Virus record (IMG/VR): IMGVR_UViG_3300047560_001570
Location: 1 to 23,628 of that record
Direction: 5' to 3' (one strand)
Length of the DNA: 23,628 bases
DNA from: a virus
The notes beneath the pieces are model-generated. The model saw only the letters and a list, made by a program, of their open reading frames with translations. It was not told the DNA's origin and ran no database searches. The translations under genes were made by a program, and so were the position numbers. This document shows positions 6,621 through 13,352 of this stretch, piece after piece (within the stretch, counting starts at the first letter, position 1; every line of letters begins with the position of its first letter).

Positions 6621-6853
6621 GTAATGAACATATCATTAACGATGGCATTCATGAATTCTTAGAGAAATACAAGAATGCACGTAATTTTAATAGTAAAGAA
6701 ATTCGTCTCACTATTGCAGAAGCTGAGAGGCTTAGTACTGGTATCGCACTGGTGCTTAATCGTTATAAAGTACTAAGTGATCGAGTAATTGACCTACAAG
6801 AAGAACTACTTAATCCAGAAGATATTACCATGTCTGGCGGAGGATTTGAGTGA
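6617..6853 (+). CDS. Small helical phage protein, unknown function
   Basis: A 78-residue protein whose ATG overlaps the previous stop as ATGA. The sequence is largely helical: EIRLTIAEAERLSTGIALVLNRYKVLSDRVIDLQEELL, at about residues 28-65, has a heptad-like hydrophobic pattern suggesting a coiled coil or helical hairpin. It ends in a glycine run (SGGGFE). That glycine run is encoded by the GGCGGAGGA sequence which also serves as ribosome binding site for the next gene. Function unknown. Confidence 0.8.
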   Translation: MSNEHIINDGIHEFLEKYKNARNFNSKEIRLTIAEAERLSTGIALVLNRYKVLSDRVIDLQEELLNPEDITMSGGGFE

Positions 6854-7479
6854 AGACATTCCGAGTTGAAGATGAAAAATTTTCTAAAATATTCTCACGA
6901 TATTGTAACTTAGAAACGGGTCCGTGGATTGCCGGCGGTAGTGTTAGAAAGCTATGGGAAGGCAAGCCTTGGCAAATACAGGATGTGGATTTCTTCTTTC
7001 GTAATCCGCAACAATTTACTGATCTAACTAGTCGTATTAATGAGTTTGGTAAGGTAGAACAAGAATATAAAACCAATAATGCTAGTACCTATACAATCTA
7101 TTGCGGTCCAACTAAAAACCCTACTATCTGGGATCTTGATACCCTAGTTGAAGAAACTGACGGATATAACAAAAAGGATAATTGGTTAACTGTTCAGTTG
7201 GTGCAAAAACGTTGGCATTCATCTGCATGGCAATTGATTAATGACTTTGATCTAGGACTAAGTCAATTCGTCACGGATGGTTCTATTATACTTGCAACTG
7301 AACAAGCTGTTAAAGATGCCACTGATGGGATCATTCGGGCAAACAAAAATTCACTAGCTGAAGTAACACCTATGCGCCTTACAAAGTATTGTGCATATGG
7401 GTTTGAACCAGATCTTGATCTGTTAAAAACAGTTTTAAAAACAACCATAGCATCAGGATTTAGAAGTGATGATTACTAA
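6850..7479 (+). CDS. Nucleotidyltransferase-fold protein
   Basis: A 209-residue protein starting at GTG, overlapping the previous stop by 4 bases (GTGA) behind GGAGG. PWIAGGSVRKLWEGKPWQIQDVDFFF spans 25-50 and is the signature of the polymerase-beta-like nucleotidyltransferase fold: GG-S at 29-31, then the two metal-binding aspartates D45 and D47. The protein is much shorter than tRNA CCA-adding enzymes or poly(A) polymerases and lacks their tRNA-binding domains. A second conserved-looking segment (LINDFDLGLSQ at about 128-138) may hold the third acidic residue. Possible roles include nucleotide transfer to a small RNA, protein or antibiotic-like molecule; none can be chosen from sequence. 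Confidence 0.75.
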   Translation: MKTFRVEDEKFSKIFSRYCNLETGPWIAGGSVRKLWEGKPWQIQDVDFFFRNPQQFTDLTSRINEFGKVEQEYKTNNASTYTIYCGPTKNPTIWDLDTLVEETDGYNKKDNWLTVQLVQKRWHSSAWQLINDFDLGLSQFVTDGSIILATEQAVKDATDGIIRANKNSLAEVTPMRLTKYCAYGFEPDLDLLKTVLKTTIASGFRSDDY

Positions 7480-7831
7480 TATCGAAGATGCTCGTATGTT
7501 AAGTGTGTTGACTGATCGTCCACATATAATAGAGGATATCAATTGTAATAAAAAGATGGTAGCCTTTGCTGGTATTATTCTACCACTTGGTAGCTTCAGC
7601 ATGATGTTCATGTGGGCGTTGGCAGGTAGTAATTACTATCATAAGATCTTTCAAGAACAAGCAGATCTAGTAGAGGAATGTTTCCGCCTTAATCCAGGTA
7701 TTATTAATTATAAAAATTTTAATATCGGTCCACATATAGTTGGAAAGTTTAAGGAAGTACTAGGCAGACTTGATCCCGCTGACATTGAAGAACTTGTTGA
7801 CCATATGTTTGTAGAAACAGAGGGTTCCTGA
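7466..7831 (+). CDS. Small protein with one hydrophobic segment, unknown function
   Basis: A 121-residue protein overlapping the end of the nucleotidyltransferase-like gene by 14 bases, with AGGATTTAGAAGTG upstream. Residues 31-54 (MVAFAGIILPLGSFSMMFMWALAG) are hydrophobic enough for a membrane helix, although the prolines and start context leave a buried helix possible. The rest is soluble-looking, with an acidic C-terminal helix (DPADIEELVDHMFVE). It ends the run of genes that starts at 5156. I do not recognise the family; it is too long and has too few membrane helices for a typical holin. Confidence 0.78.
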   Translation: MMITNIEDARMLSVLTDRPHIIEDINCNKKMVAFAGIILPLGSFSMMFMWALAGSNYYHKIFQEQADLVEECFRLNPGIINYKNFNIGPHIVGKFKEVLGRLDPADIEELVDHMFVETEGS

Positions 7832-7862
7832 GTAATAACACTTCTCAAAGACTAGGATAAGA

Positions 7863-7868
7863 TAAATA
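7863..7868 (+). promoter_or_regulatory. T4-like late promoter box before the 7890 gene
   Basis: GATAAATATTCG with TAAATA at 7863-7868. The same TAAATATTCG string occurs before the HNH gene at 22235. The expected start near 7874 leaves a leader of about 16 bases that contains the GAGGAA ribosome binding site, so here the message has a normal leader. Confidence 0.5.
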
Positions 7869-7889
7869 TTCGGTCTACGAGGAATAATA

Positions 7890-8189
7890 ATGTCGCGTCC
7901 AAAACCGAACGTACTTTTAAATTACACAGATCCAAAGACTTTTAAAAGTGAGCAGGTTCTTGAGGCAGCTGGTATATATGCAGTATTTTATCAGGGTAAG
8001 CCAATCAACCTTCGCACACTTAACAGTATTATCAATCAACCAAATCTTAAATATCTCAAAGTAAGTTTTAGCAATCCGGGCCATGCCTTTAACCTTTGCA
8101 CTAAACTAAACAAGTTATTCAAGACTGATAAGTTTACAGTAGTTCACTTAACTGATGGTACTGTTATAACCGAGTCTGACGAGAAGTAA
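7890..8189 (+). CDS. Small phage protein, unknown function
   Basis: A 99-residue protein with GAGGAATAATA before its ATG, a good ribosome binding site. It is basic overall, with a mixed alpha-beta pattern: RPKPNVLLNYTDPKTF, then AGIYAVFYQGKPINLRTLN and a helix HAFNLCTKLNKLFKTD followed by a strand FTVVHLTDGT. Nothing suggests secretion or membrane insertion. It appears to form a transcription unit of its own, with a TAAATA box upstream and a strong intrinsic terminator 20 bases downstream. I do not recognise a known function. Confidence 0.82.
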   Translation: MSRPKPNVLLNYTDPKTFKSEQVLEAAGIYAVFYQGKPINLRTLNSIINQPNLKYLKVSFSNPGHAFNLCTKLNKLFKTDKFTVVHLTDGTVITESDEK

Positions 8190-8209
8190 TTTTAGACATA
8201 ATTAACTTG

Positions 8210-8246
8210 ATAGCCGCACTATTCCAAAGTAGTGCGGCTATTCTTT
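8210..8246 (+). terminator. Strong rho-independent terminator
   Basis: A perfect 12-base-pair stem: 8210-8221 (ATAGCCGCACTA) pairs with 8230-8241, around an 8-base loop, followed by TCTTTT. It ends the 7890 transcript. Because the stem is perfect it could also stall transcription coming from the other side, but the U-run lies only on this strand. Confidence 0.9.
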
Positions 8247-8257
8247 TGGCTGTACCA

Positions 8258-8263
8258 TAAATA
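8258..8263 (+). promoter_or_regulatory. T4-like late promoter box before the 8286 gene
   Basis: CATAAATAATC with TAAATA at 8258-8263, directly after the terminator. The predicted start near 8269 gives a leader of about 17 bases containing AGGTG (8271-8275). It keeps one more base of the T4 TATAAATA consensus than the other boxes here. Confidence 0.5.
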
Positions 8264-8285
8264 ATCATGCAGGTGTGGTGCGGCA

Positions 8286-8690
8286 ATGCTACAACGAGTA
8301 GTACAGAAAAAAGATCTAAAATTATTCAGCCAAGACCCGCGACAATTCTGCTTACGTATCACTACAGAAATACAACACGACCTAGATCCCTCCTTTCTAT
8401 ATAATCTCAACTTCGATCGTATCCGACGCTACTTCTTTGTAGGATCAGGCTGGAGACTTACCCGTACTGGATGTGATACTCTTGCACAAACCTATGCCAG
8501 TTATACCAGCACTAGTGATGCTAACAAATATGTAACTGGTAGAATTATCCTCAATATGGACGACTGTGTAGGCGGACCTTGGTGCATAAAAGGTCAAAAT
8601 ATTGTAGTGTTTGACTCGGCGATCCACTTTGAATTACAAATGGTTAGCGGGAATGTAAACAAATTCGTTGAATTTAAAGTCGGAAAATAA
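8286..8690 (+). CDS. Conserved phage protein, unknown function
   Basis: A 134-residue protein. The start at 8286 is the only ATG that keeps the frame after the in-frame stop at 8262; AGGTG lies 10 bases upstream. Residues 45-65 (YFFVGSGWRLTRTGCDTLAQ) form a helix-turn block, and the C-terminal third runs CVGGPWCIKGQNIVVFDSAIHFELQMVSGNVNKFVEF, a beta-rich stretch that I recall as typical of small conserved proteins in T4-like phages. No function is known to me. Two long antisense frames lie over the end of this gene and the next, but have no ribosome binding site. Confidence 0.8.
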   Translation: MLQRVVQKKDLKLFSQDPRQFCLRITTEIQHDLDPSFLYNLNFDRIRRYFFVGSGWRLTRTGCDTLAQTYASYTSTSDANKYVTGRIILNMDDCVGGPWCIKGQNIVVFDSAIHFELQMVSGNVNKFVEFKVGK

Positions 8691-8711
8691 CGCATATACC
8701 AAAATATTCTG

Positions 8712-8738
8712 TTGACACCTTCGAGATCTTCGTATAGC
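8712..8738 (+). promoter_or_regulatory. Sigma70-like promoter for the MoxR gene
   Basis: A consensus -35 TTGACA at 8712-8717 preceded by CTG. The -10 is less clear: TATAGC at 8733-8738 with a 15-base spacer, or TAGCTT at 8735-8740 with 17. Transcription from near 8745 would give a 30-base leader with GAGGTG before the ATG. Confidence 0.6.
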
Positions 8739-8774
8739 TTGTGTGAGTAATGACAAACAACGAGGTGATTACAA

Positions 8775-9977
8775 ATGAGCAACGCTAAGCAGAAAATTAT
8801 TGAACATTCTACTACAACACCAAGCCGCTTGAAGTTGGCTATCCAACACGCTTCGAAGCGCAAGCGTCCACTGTTTATTTGGGGACAGCCGGGCATTGGC
8901 AAGTCGGACATTGTTGCCGAAGTTGCACGCCAGCAGGGCCGCCCACTTATTGATATCCGACTTCCACTTATGGAACCAACAGACATCCGCGGTATCCCGC
9001 ATCTTATTGATGTTAAGATTACCGATGCTAAGGGTAATGTTGTTAAGGATGAGCATAACGTAGCTCTAACTGAAAAAGTGTTTACTTGGTCTAATCCAAG
9101 TGATCTTCCTACAGATCCAAACAGCAATGCACTAGTGTTCTTTGACGAGATGAGTGCTGCACCTCCCAGCGTCCAGGTTGCAACATATCAGATCATTCTT
9201 AATCGTCGGATTGGTCAGTATGAACTTCCTGAGAACGTGGTAATTATTGCCGCTGGTAACCGAGTTAAGGACAAGGGTGTTGCATATAACATGCCAATGC
9301 CGCTAGCCAATCGTTTCAGTCACCTTACACTTGCTGTAGACTTTGACGACTGGAAGGAATGGGCACTACTAAATCGTGTTCACAAGGATGTTGTTGGGTA
9401 TCTAAGCTTCCAGCCAAATGATCTCAACCACTTCAATCCTGGATCGGAGTCAATGGCGTTCGCTACACCTCGTTCGTGGTACTTTGTCAGCGAACTGATC
9501 CAGGACACTAATGAAAACAACGAGTTGGTTGATACCACACTACCAAGTGATGTACTCAGCGACTTGATCAAGGGTACGGTTGGCGAAGGTGCTGGTATTA
9601 AGTTTATGACTTATCGTCAGCAGGCTGCTAATCTTCCACATGCTCGTGATGTGCTTTCAGGCAAGGTTACCAAGCTTAATGTCAAACAGATTGATATTAT
9701 GTATGCTCTTACTACTGCACTGACCTACTACCTAGCAGATAGTGCTAAGCAGGCAGAACAGGCCAAGCGTGGTGGTGATCCCAAGCCAATGGAAGAGTTC
9801 CATAAGCAGGTTGATACATTCTTCCGCTTCACAATGGATAACTTTGAAGATGAGCTTGCGGTTATGGGTGCTAAGGCAATCCTCGGAACTTATAAGCTTC
9901 CGATTATGGCTCCCAAGCTGAAGAACTGGACTGAGTTCTGTAATCGCTACTCGGATTTGATTCCAAACGTTCCGTAA
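8775..9977 (+). CDS. MoxR-family AAA+ ATPase
   Basis: A 400-residue ring-type ATPase. The Walker A motif GQPGIGKS spans 37-44 (K43, S44). Walker B is ALVFFDEMS at 119-127 with D124 and E125. The following segment VQVATYQIILNRRIGQYELPENVVIIAAGN, at about 133-162, matches the MoxR/RavA core including sensor 1 (AAGN), and LANRF gives the arginine-finger region. MoxR ATPases act with VWA-domain proteins to remodel or mature target proteins; the VWA gene at 10909 is the evident partner. The GAGGTG ribosome binding site fits the start. Its codons are more GC-rich than those of the small neighbouring genes. The gene ends in a terminator. Confidence 0.93.
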   Translation: MSNAKQKIIEHSTTTPSRLKLAIQHASKRKRPLFIWGQPGIGKSDIVAEVARQQGRPLIDIRLPLMEPTDIRGIPHLIDVKITDAKGNVVKDEHNVALTEKVFTWSNPSDLPTDPNSNALVFFDEMSAAPPSVQVATYQIILNRRIGQYELPENVVIIAAGNRVKDKGVAYNMPMPLANRFSHLTLAVDFDDWKEWALLNRVHKDVVGYLSFQPNDLNHFNPGSESMAFATPRSWYFVSELIQDTNENNELVDTTLPSDVLSDLIKGTVGEGAGIKFMTYRQQAANLPHARDVLSGKVTKLNVKQIDIMYALTTALTYYLADSAKQAEQAKRGGDPKPMEEFHKQVDTFFRFTMDNFEDELAVMGAKAILGTYKLPIMAPKLKNWTEFCNRYSDLIPNVP

Positions 9978-9997
9978 CACTTTGTAATCACACCCTT

Positions 9998-10026
9998 GAA
10001 GCGGGCGAGCAATCGTCCGCTTTTTC
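9998..10026 (+). terminator. Rho-independent terminator after the MoxR gene
   Basis: The stem runs 10000-10008 (AGCGGGCGA) with 10013-10021 (one G-U pair), around a GCAA tetraloop, followed by TTTTTC. Flanking A and T bases can extend the stem by about two pairs. Confidence 0.9.
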
Positions 10027-10056
10027 TTGACTTTACAGAGTGAATAACTCTACAAA
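10027..10056 (+). promoter_or_regulatory. Possible sigma70-like promoter for the glycosyltransferase gene
   Basis: TTGACT at 10027-10032 and TACAAA at 10051-10056 with an 18-base spacer. It overlaps the end of the MoxR terminator. The spacer contains a short hairpin (AGAGT, five bases, ACTCT). It is weaker than the other promoters of this type in the window. Confidence 0.4.
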
Positions 10057-10076
10057 TAGTTTATTTGGAATTATAA

Positions 10077-10847
10077 ATGCCAACGCTACCCAAAACAGTT
10101 ATATGTCATTTTTACAACGAAGAATATCTACTTCCTTGGTGGCTTAGACATCAGTCTAAGGTATTTGATCATGGTGTAATGATTGACTATGGAAGTAATG
10201 ATAAATCCTGCAACATTATTAGAGAAATGTGTCCAACTTGGACCATTGTTCCAACTCGTCAAGAGAGTTTCGACTTTGCCGGAATTGAACCAGAGATTTA
10301 TGAACTTGAAAAAAGTCTCCCTGTTGAAGGTTGGAGAATAATTCTAAACGTAACTGAATACTTGGTTGGCAATTACACAGTGCTAGACGACCTTCCGTCT
10401 GATACTGAATTTAAAATCGGATGTCACAGTCTAGTTGAATTGGATTGGGGCAAACAATATACATATGATTTGGACATTATAGATCAATGTCCAACTGGAT
10501 TCACTTGGCAAAAATGGTTTGATATGCGATTCGCTAGAGCTATCCGAAATTATACAGCACCGTGGCCTTATGGACGACATTATCATTCAGTTGATACTAA
10601 TGAATTAGTAGTATATCATTATGGATTTGCGCCATGGAATGAACAGGCATTATCACGTAGAACTCAAATTAAAGACAAGTGCAGTCAACAGGTTAAAAGT
10701 ATGTATGGTGACCAAGGTATGCATCACTTGTATGGGGACGAGAAACTGCGAAAATTCTATCAAGATCATGTTGATCATAGTTTCGATATGAGAGAAGAAA
10801 ATCAAAAATGGATCCAGAAGCACATTGACGCTCTTGGATATAGATAA
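10077..10847 (+). CDS. Glycosyltransferase family 2-like protein
   Basis: A 256-residue protein. CHFYNEEYLLPWWLRHQ at 10-26 has the N-E pair at 14-15 typical of nucleotide-sugar binding in GT-A enzymes, followed by FDHGVMIDYGSNDKS at 30-44, which matches the Glyco_tranf_2_4/GT92-like group. Where these enzymes normally carry an Asp-x-Asp-Glu-like metal site after W-R-I, this protein has IILNVTEYLV at 88-97, so the first acidic position is Asn91. That may alter metal use, or it may be normal for this subgroup. It probably transfers a sugar to phage DNA, a protein or the host surface; the acceptor is unknown. It lies between the MoxR and VWA genes, each with its own promoter. Confidence 0.85.
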   Translation: MPTLPKTVICHFYNEEYLLPWWLRHQSKVFDHGVMIDYGSNDKSCNIIREMCPTWTIVPTRQESFDFAGIEPEIYELEKSLPVEGWRIILNVTEYLVGNYTVLDDLPSDTEFKIGCHSLVELDWGKQYTYDLDIIDQCPTGFTWQKWFDMRFARAIRNYTAPWPYGRHYHSVDTNELVVYHYGFAPWNEQALSRRTQIKDKCSQQVKSMYGDQGMHHLYGDEKLRKFYQDHVDHSFDMREENQKWIQKHIDALGYR

Positions 10848-10853
10848 TTTCAG

Positions 10854-10881
10854 TTGACAACATTCTAAAATCTGCTACAGT
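10854..10881 (+). promoter_or_regulatory. Sigma70-like promoter for the VWA gene
   Basis: TTGACA at 10854-10859, a 16-base spacer and TACAGT at 10876-10881 with TGC before it. The upstream 12 bases TTTCAGTTGACA are identical to those of the RNA ligase promoter at 16055. AAGGAG then precedes the ATG at 10909. Confidence 0.75.
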
Positions 10882-10908
10882 TACAATATCAGTTCAAGGA
10901 GATATGCT

Positions 10909-12180
10909 ATGCAGCATCGCGATCCAGTTGCAAAAAAGATTTCACAAGCACGTATTAAACTATTATTTGGACAGCCGTTCTTCGGTAACCTCACTATGCA
11001 TCTTAAACTGGTAGATGCAACTGATGCAGGTTGGTGTCCCACTGCGGCAGTTGATGGCCGTAACATTTATTACAATCGAGACTTTTTTGGCGAACTAGAT
11101 GTTGATGAGATTGTGTTCGTTCTTTGTCATGAAGTTCTCCATGTAGCATTTGACCATTTTGGACGTCGTTCACATCGCGATCCGCAGTGGTGGAACATGG
11201 CCAATGACTATGTTATTAACGGCACCCTTACCCAGGATAAAATTGGTAAGATGCCCATGAAGAAAGTCACCGATGACAACGTTAAGGACGAGGATGGTAA
11301 GAGTGTCCAGCGTGTCGGACTATATGATGCCAAGTATGTAGGCTGGAGTTCAGAAGCTGTTTATGATGATCTTGAACGACGCAAGGTCAAGAAGGAACAG
11401 ACACTAGACGTCCATATTGAAATGGGCGATGACAAGAAGGGCAAAGGCGGAGATAAGAGCGGTCAGGGCAAGGGTATTCCAATTGAAATCGACTCGGATG
11501 AGTTGAAGAAGATCCGTGAGGAGATGAAGGGTAAGATCCTACAGGCTGCTAATGCTGCGGCTGGTAAGATGCCTGCAGGTCTACAGCGTCTTATTGATGA
11601 TCTTGTTGAACCTAAGATCAATTGGCGTGATCTACTACAACAGAATATTCAGAGCTGTGTTGTAGATGACTTTACATGGACTCGTCCAAATCGTAAGCAT
11701 ATGTATTCGGGTATCTTCCTTCCGGTATTGGATAAGGATGAAACTATTGATATCCAGATTGCTATCGATATGTCAGGTTCGATCAGTGATGACATGGCAC
11801 GTGATTTCATGAGTGAGATTCATGGTATCATGAGTTCATATAATGACTTCACTATCGGTGTCATTTGCTTCGATACAGATGTTTATAATTACAAGAAGTT
11901 TACACAGGAAAATGCTGATGAACTTCTACAATATGAACCCAAAGGTGGCGGCGGTACTGACTTTATGGCGTTTTGGAATTATTGGATGGATAATAATCTA
12001 GAGCCTAAGAAGGCAGTGGTATTTACTGACGGATATCCGTTTGGTACCTGGGGTCCAGAGACTTATGCAGATACGTTATGGATTATCACAGAAGGTGCTA
12101 AAACTCGTGTTAAGCCACCGTTTGGTACATATGTATATTATGAGCCAAAGCAGGGTGTCGATGAGGTAGGGGTTGCTTAA
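10909..12180 (+). CDS. Metallopeptidase-like and VWA-domain protein (MoxR partner)
   Basis: A 423-residue protein with two domains. The N-terminal part resembles the DUF2201 putative metallopeptidase domain: VLCHEVLHVAFDH at 71-83 carries the zinc-binding HExxH (H74, E75, H78), with WWNMANDYVIN at 94-104 downstream. Residues 160-230 are charged and low in complexity (KKGKGGDKSGQGKG), probably a linker. The C-terminal part is a von Willebrand A-like domain with a complete MIDAS: D287, S289 and S291 in IDMSGS, T350 in GGGGTDF, and D374 in FTDG. This protein and the MoxR ATPase at 8775 form a classic pair. Whether the HExxH is an active protease is not known. The AAGGAG ribosome binding site supports the start, and codon use is relatively GC-rich. 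Confidence 0.9.
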   Translation: MQHRDPVAKKISQARIKLLFGQPFFGNLTMHLKLVDATDAGWCPTAAVDGRNIYYNRDFFGELDVDEIVFVLCHEVLHVAFDHFGRRSHRDPQWWNMANDYVINGTLTQDKIGKMPMKKVTDDNVKDEDGKSVQRVGLYDAKYVGWSSEAVYDDLERRKVKKEQTLDVHIEMGDDKKGKGGDKSGQGKGIPIEIDSDELKKIREEMKGKILQAANAAAGKMPAGLQRLIDDLVEPKINWRDLLQQNIQSCVVDDFTWTRPNRKHMYSGIFLPVLDKDETIDIQIAIDMSGSISDDMARDFMSEIHGIMSSYNDFTIGVICFDTDVYNYKKFTQENADELLQYEPKGGGGTDFMAFWNYWMDNNLEPKKAVVFTDGYPFGTWGPETYADTLWIITEGAKTRVKPPFGTYVYYEPKQGVDEVGVA

Positions 12181-12512
12181 TGCAACCCTTACATTCTGCT
12201 ATGAGAATTAACTTCAATCCACTAACAACAGCAGATCTAAACTTTCCAGATTGGCTAGGAGAATATCGAGTCAAATGGTTAACTGAATATGACTTTGATC
12301 TAACATATTCTAACAAACTTGTTAATGAATATGTATGGTCGCCTACAGGCTGTAAAAACTTTGCAATATGGCTTCGATGGCAGGGATTCGGAGTAGATTA
12401 TTGGGCGGTTGATTATCAACCAAAAGATGAAGCTAATCCTATTGCATATGGTTTAAAATTTGATGAAGCATGTCCTAAATTTGTTTATGAACAATTAAAG
12501 GGCAGTGACTAA
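12180..12512 (+). CDS. Small acidic protein, member A of a tandem paralog family
   Basis: A 110-residue protein whose ATG overlaps the VWA stop (TAATG), with AGGGG seven bases upstream. A second ATG at 12201 gives the MRINF start shared by the relatives at 13015 (MKINF) and 13353 (MRINF), but it has no ribosome binding site. The family layout is: MxINF, then a helix (WLGEYRVKWLTEYDFD), a middle segment (GCKNFAIWLRWQGFGVDYW) and a C-terminal GLKFDEACPKFVYEQLK. No catalytic motif is evident. It is probably co-transcribed with the VWA gene. Function unknown. Confidence 0.85.
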   Translation: MQPLHSAMRINFNPLTTADLNFPDWLGEYRVKWLTEYDFDLTYSNKLVNEYVWSPTGCKNFAIWLRWQGFGVDYWAVDYQPKDEANPIAYGLKFDEACPKFVYEQLKGSD

Positions 12513-12751
12513 TGATCATGGACATTAATGAAATCCGTAACCAGTTTGAAGAACAATTCTGGCTCGAACATTTCGCTTCAGTGGCTACAAACTATAAAGG
12601 AAGACTATTAAGCAAAAGTTCCAATGAACAATTAGCTGCACTTGCAGAACATTTAGTATTAAATGGGTATAATGCATGGACTGATAAAAACAGTGCTCTT
12701 GTTGAAATATCTAATGAAGATTATATGTTTGGGTTGTTATCGCATGAATAA
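12512..12751 (+). CDS. Small protein, possible distant member of the tandem family
   Basis: A 79-residue protein starting by TAATG overlap with the gene before; an alternative ATG is at 12518. The pattern of an N-terminal helix (EIRNQFEEQFWLEHFASV), then LAALAEHLVLNGYNAW followed by a strand VEISNEDYMF, parallels the helix, hydrophobic middle and C-terminal order of the neighbours at 12180, 13015 and 13353. Sequence identity is too low for me to claim common ancestry. No known domain is recognised. Confidence 0.75.
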   Translation: MIMDINEIRNQFEEQFWLEHFASVATNYKGRLLSKSSNEQLAALAEHLVLNGYNAWTDKNSALVEISNEDYMFGLLSHE

Positions 12752-13031
12752 ACGTTACAAAATTCGCAATTCATATCAAGCACCCAAATGGCATAGAAAA
12801 TGGTTTACTCAGCATTATGCTAATTGGTTATCTGGTGTAGATCCTTCTTACTATAAAGAAGTCTTTTATGCTACAGATATTTCAACAGGTTTTGTCACAT
12901 ACATATGCGAACTTGGATATGAAATTAAACTAATGAGACCCCTACTTGATGACGAACATTTGGTAGTATTTCTTTCAAAAGAAGAATACGTTATGGAAAG
13001 ATTACGAGTATCAAATGAAAATCAACTTTAG
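12744..13031 (+). CDS. Small basic protein, divergent member of the tandem family
   Basis: A 95-residue protein. The frame is open further upstream, but the ATG at 12744 overlaps the end of the previous gene by only 8 bases and gives a protein of family length. An N-terminal basic stretch (MNKRYKIRNSYQAPKWHRKW) precedes the segment FVTYICELGYEIKLM, which resembles FITYLTEKGYKVKSY of the 13353 protein, and the C-terminal part (HLVVFLSKEEYVMERLRV) resembles the family end. The ribosome binding site is weak, so translation is probably coupled. Function unknown. Confidence 0.75.
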   Translation: MNKRYKIRNSYQAPKWHRKWFTQHYANWLSGVDPSYYKEVFYATDISTGFVTYICELGYEIKLMRPLLDDEHLVVFLSKEEYVMERLRVSNENQL

Positions 13032-13311
13032 TAATTTTAGAGCAAGCAAAGACCGTAATCCTTGGCTTAATGAATTAGCCAAAGAGTTTCTTAATGAACA
13101 TGATATTGCCAGTGGTACTAACACTCGTGTATGGTTTAGGACTCGTGAAGGCAGTAGGTGTTTCGTTGAATGGTTAGCTGGGCGTAACTGGCAGGTCGCT
13201 TATTGGGAACTTCCTCCATTAAAAGAAGATAATAAAGAAGTTTATATTGCATACGGTATTGAAGTAAAAGAGGACTGTCCAGAATTCATTGCCTATAAAT
13301 TAAAAATGTAA
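13015..13311 (+). CDS. Small protein, member B of the tandem paralog family
   Basis: A 98-residue protein starting MKINF, overlapping the previous gene by 17 bases. It aligns over its full length with the proteins at 12180 and 13353: helix WLNELAKEFLNEHDIASGTN, middle segment SRCFVEWLAGRNWQVAYWE, and end GIEVKEDCPEFIAYKLK. The C-terminal block with the invariant Pro (C/DP-x-[FV]) is the best-kept part. GGAAAG lies 16 bases upstream, too far to be a normal ribosome binding site, so coupling to the previous gene is likely. Function unknown. Confidence 0.85.
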   Translation: MKINFSNFRASKDRNPWLNELAKEFLNEHDIASGTNTRVWFRTREGSRCFVEWLAGRNWQVAYWELPPLKEDNKEVYIAYGIEVKEDCPEFIAYKLKM

Positions 13312-13318
13312 CAGAATT

Positions 13319-13346
13319 TTGAAATTGATTCTGTGTTTGGTATACT
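13319..13346 (+). promoter_or_regulatory. Sigma70-like promoter for the 13353 gene
   Basis: TTGAAA at 13319-13324, a 16-base spacer and TATACT at 13341-13346. The start site is expected about 7 bases after the -10 box, near 13353, exactly at the second ATG of the gene. There is no room for a Shine-Dalgarno sequence. Confidence 0.65.
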
Positions 13347-13352
13347 ATGGAC

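Noticed and set aside
8594-9127. A 177-codon open frame on the minus strand
   Set aside because: It is antisense to the 8286 and MoxR genes, has no ribosome binding site and no family pattern. Such frames arise from the codon bias of the gene opposite.
12663-12743. An upstream start for the 12744 gene
   Set aside because: It would overlap the 12512 gene by almost 90 bases without a Shine-Dalgarno sequence, and adds residues that match nothing in the related proteins.
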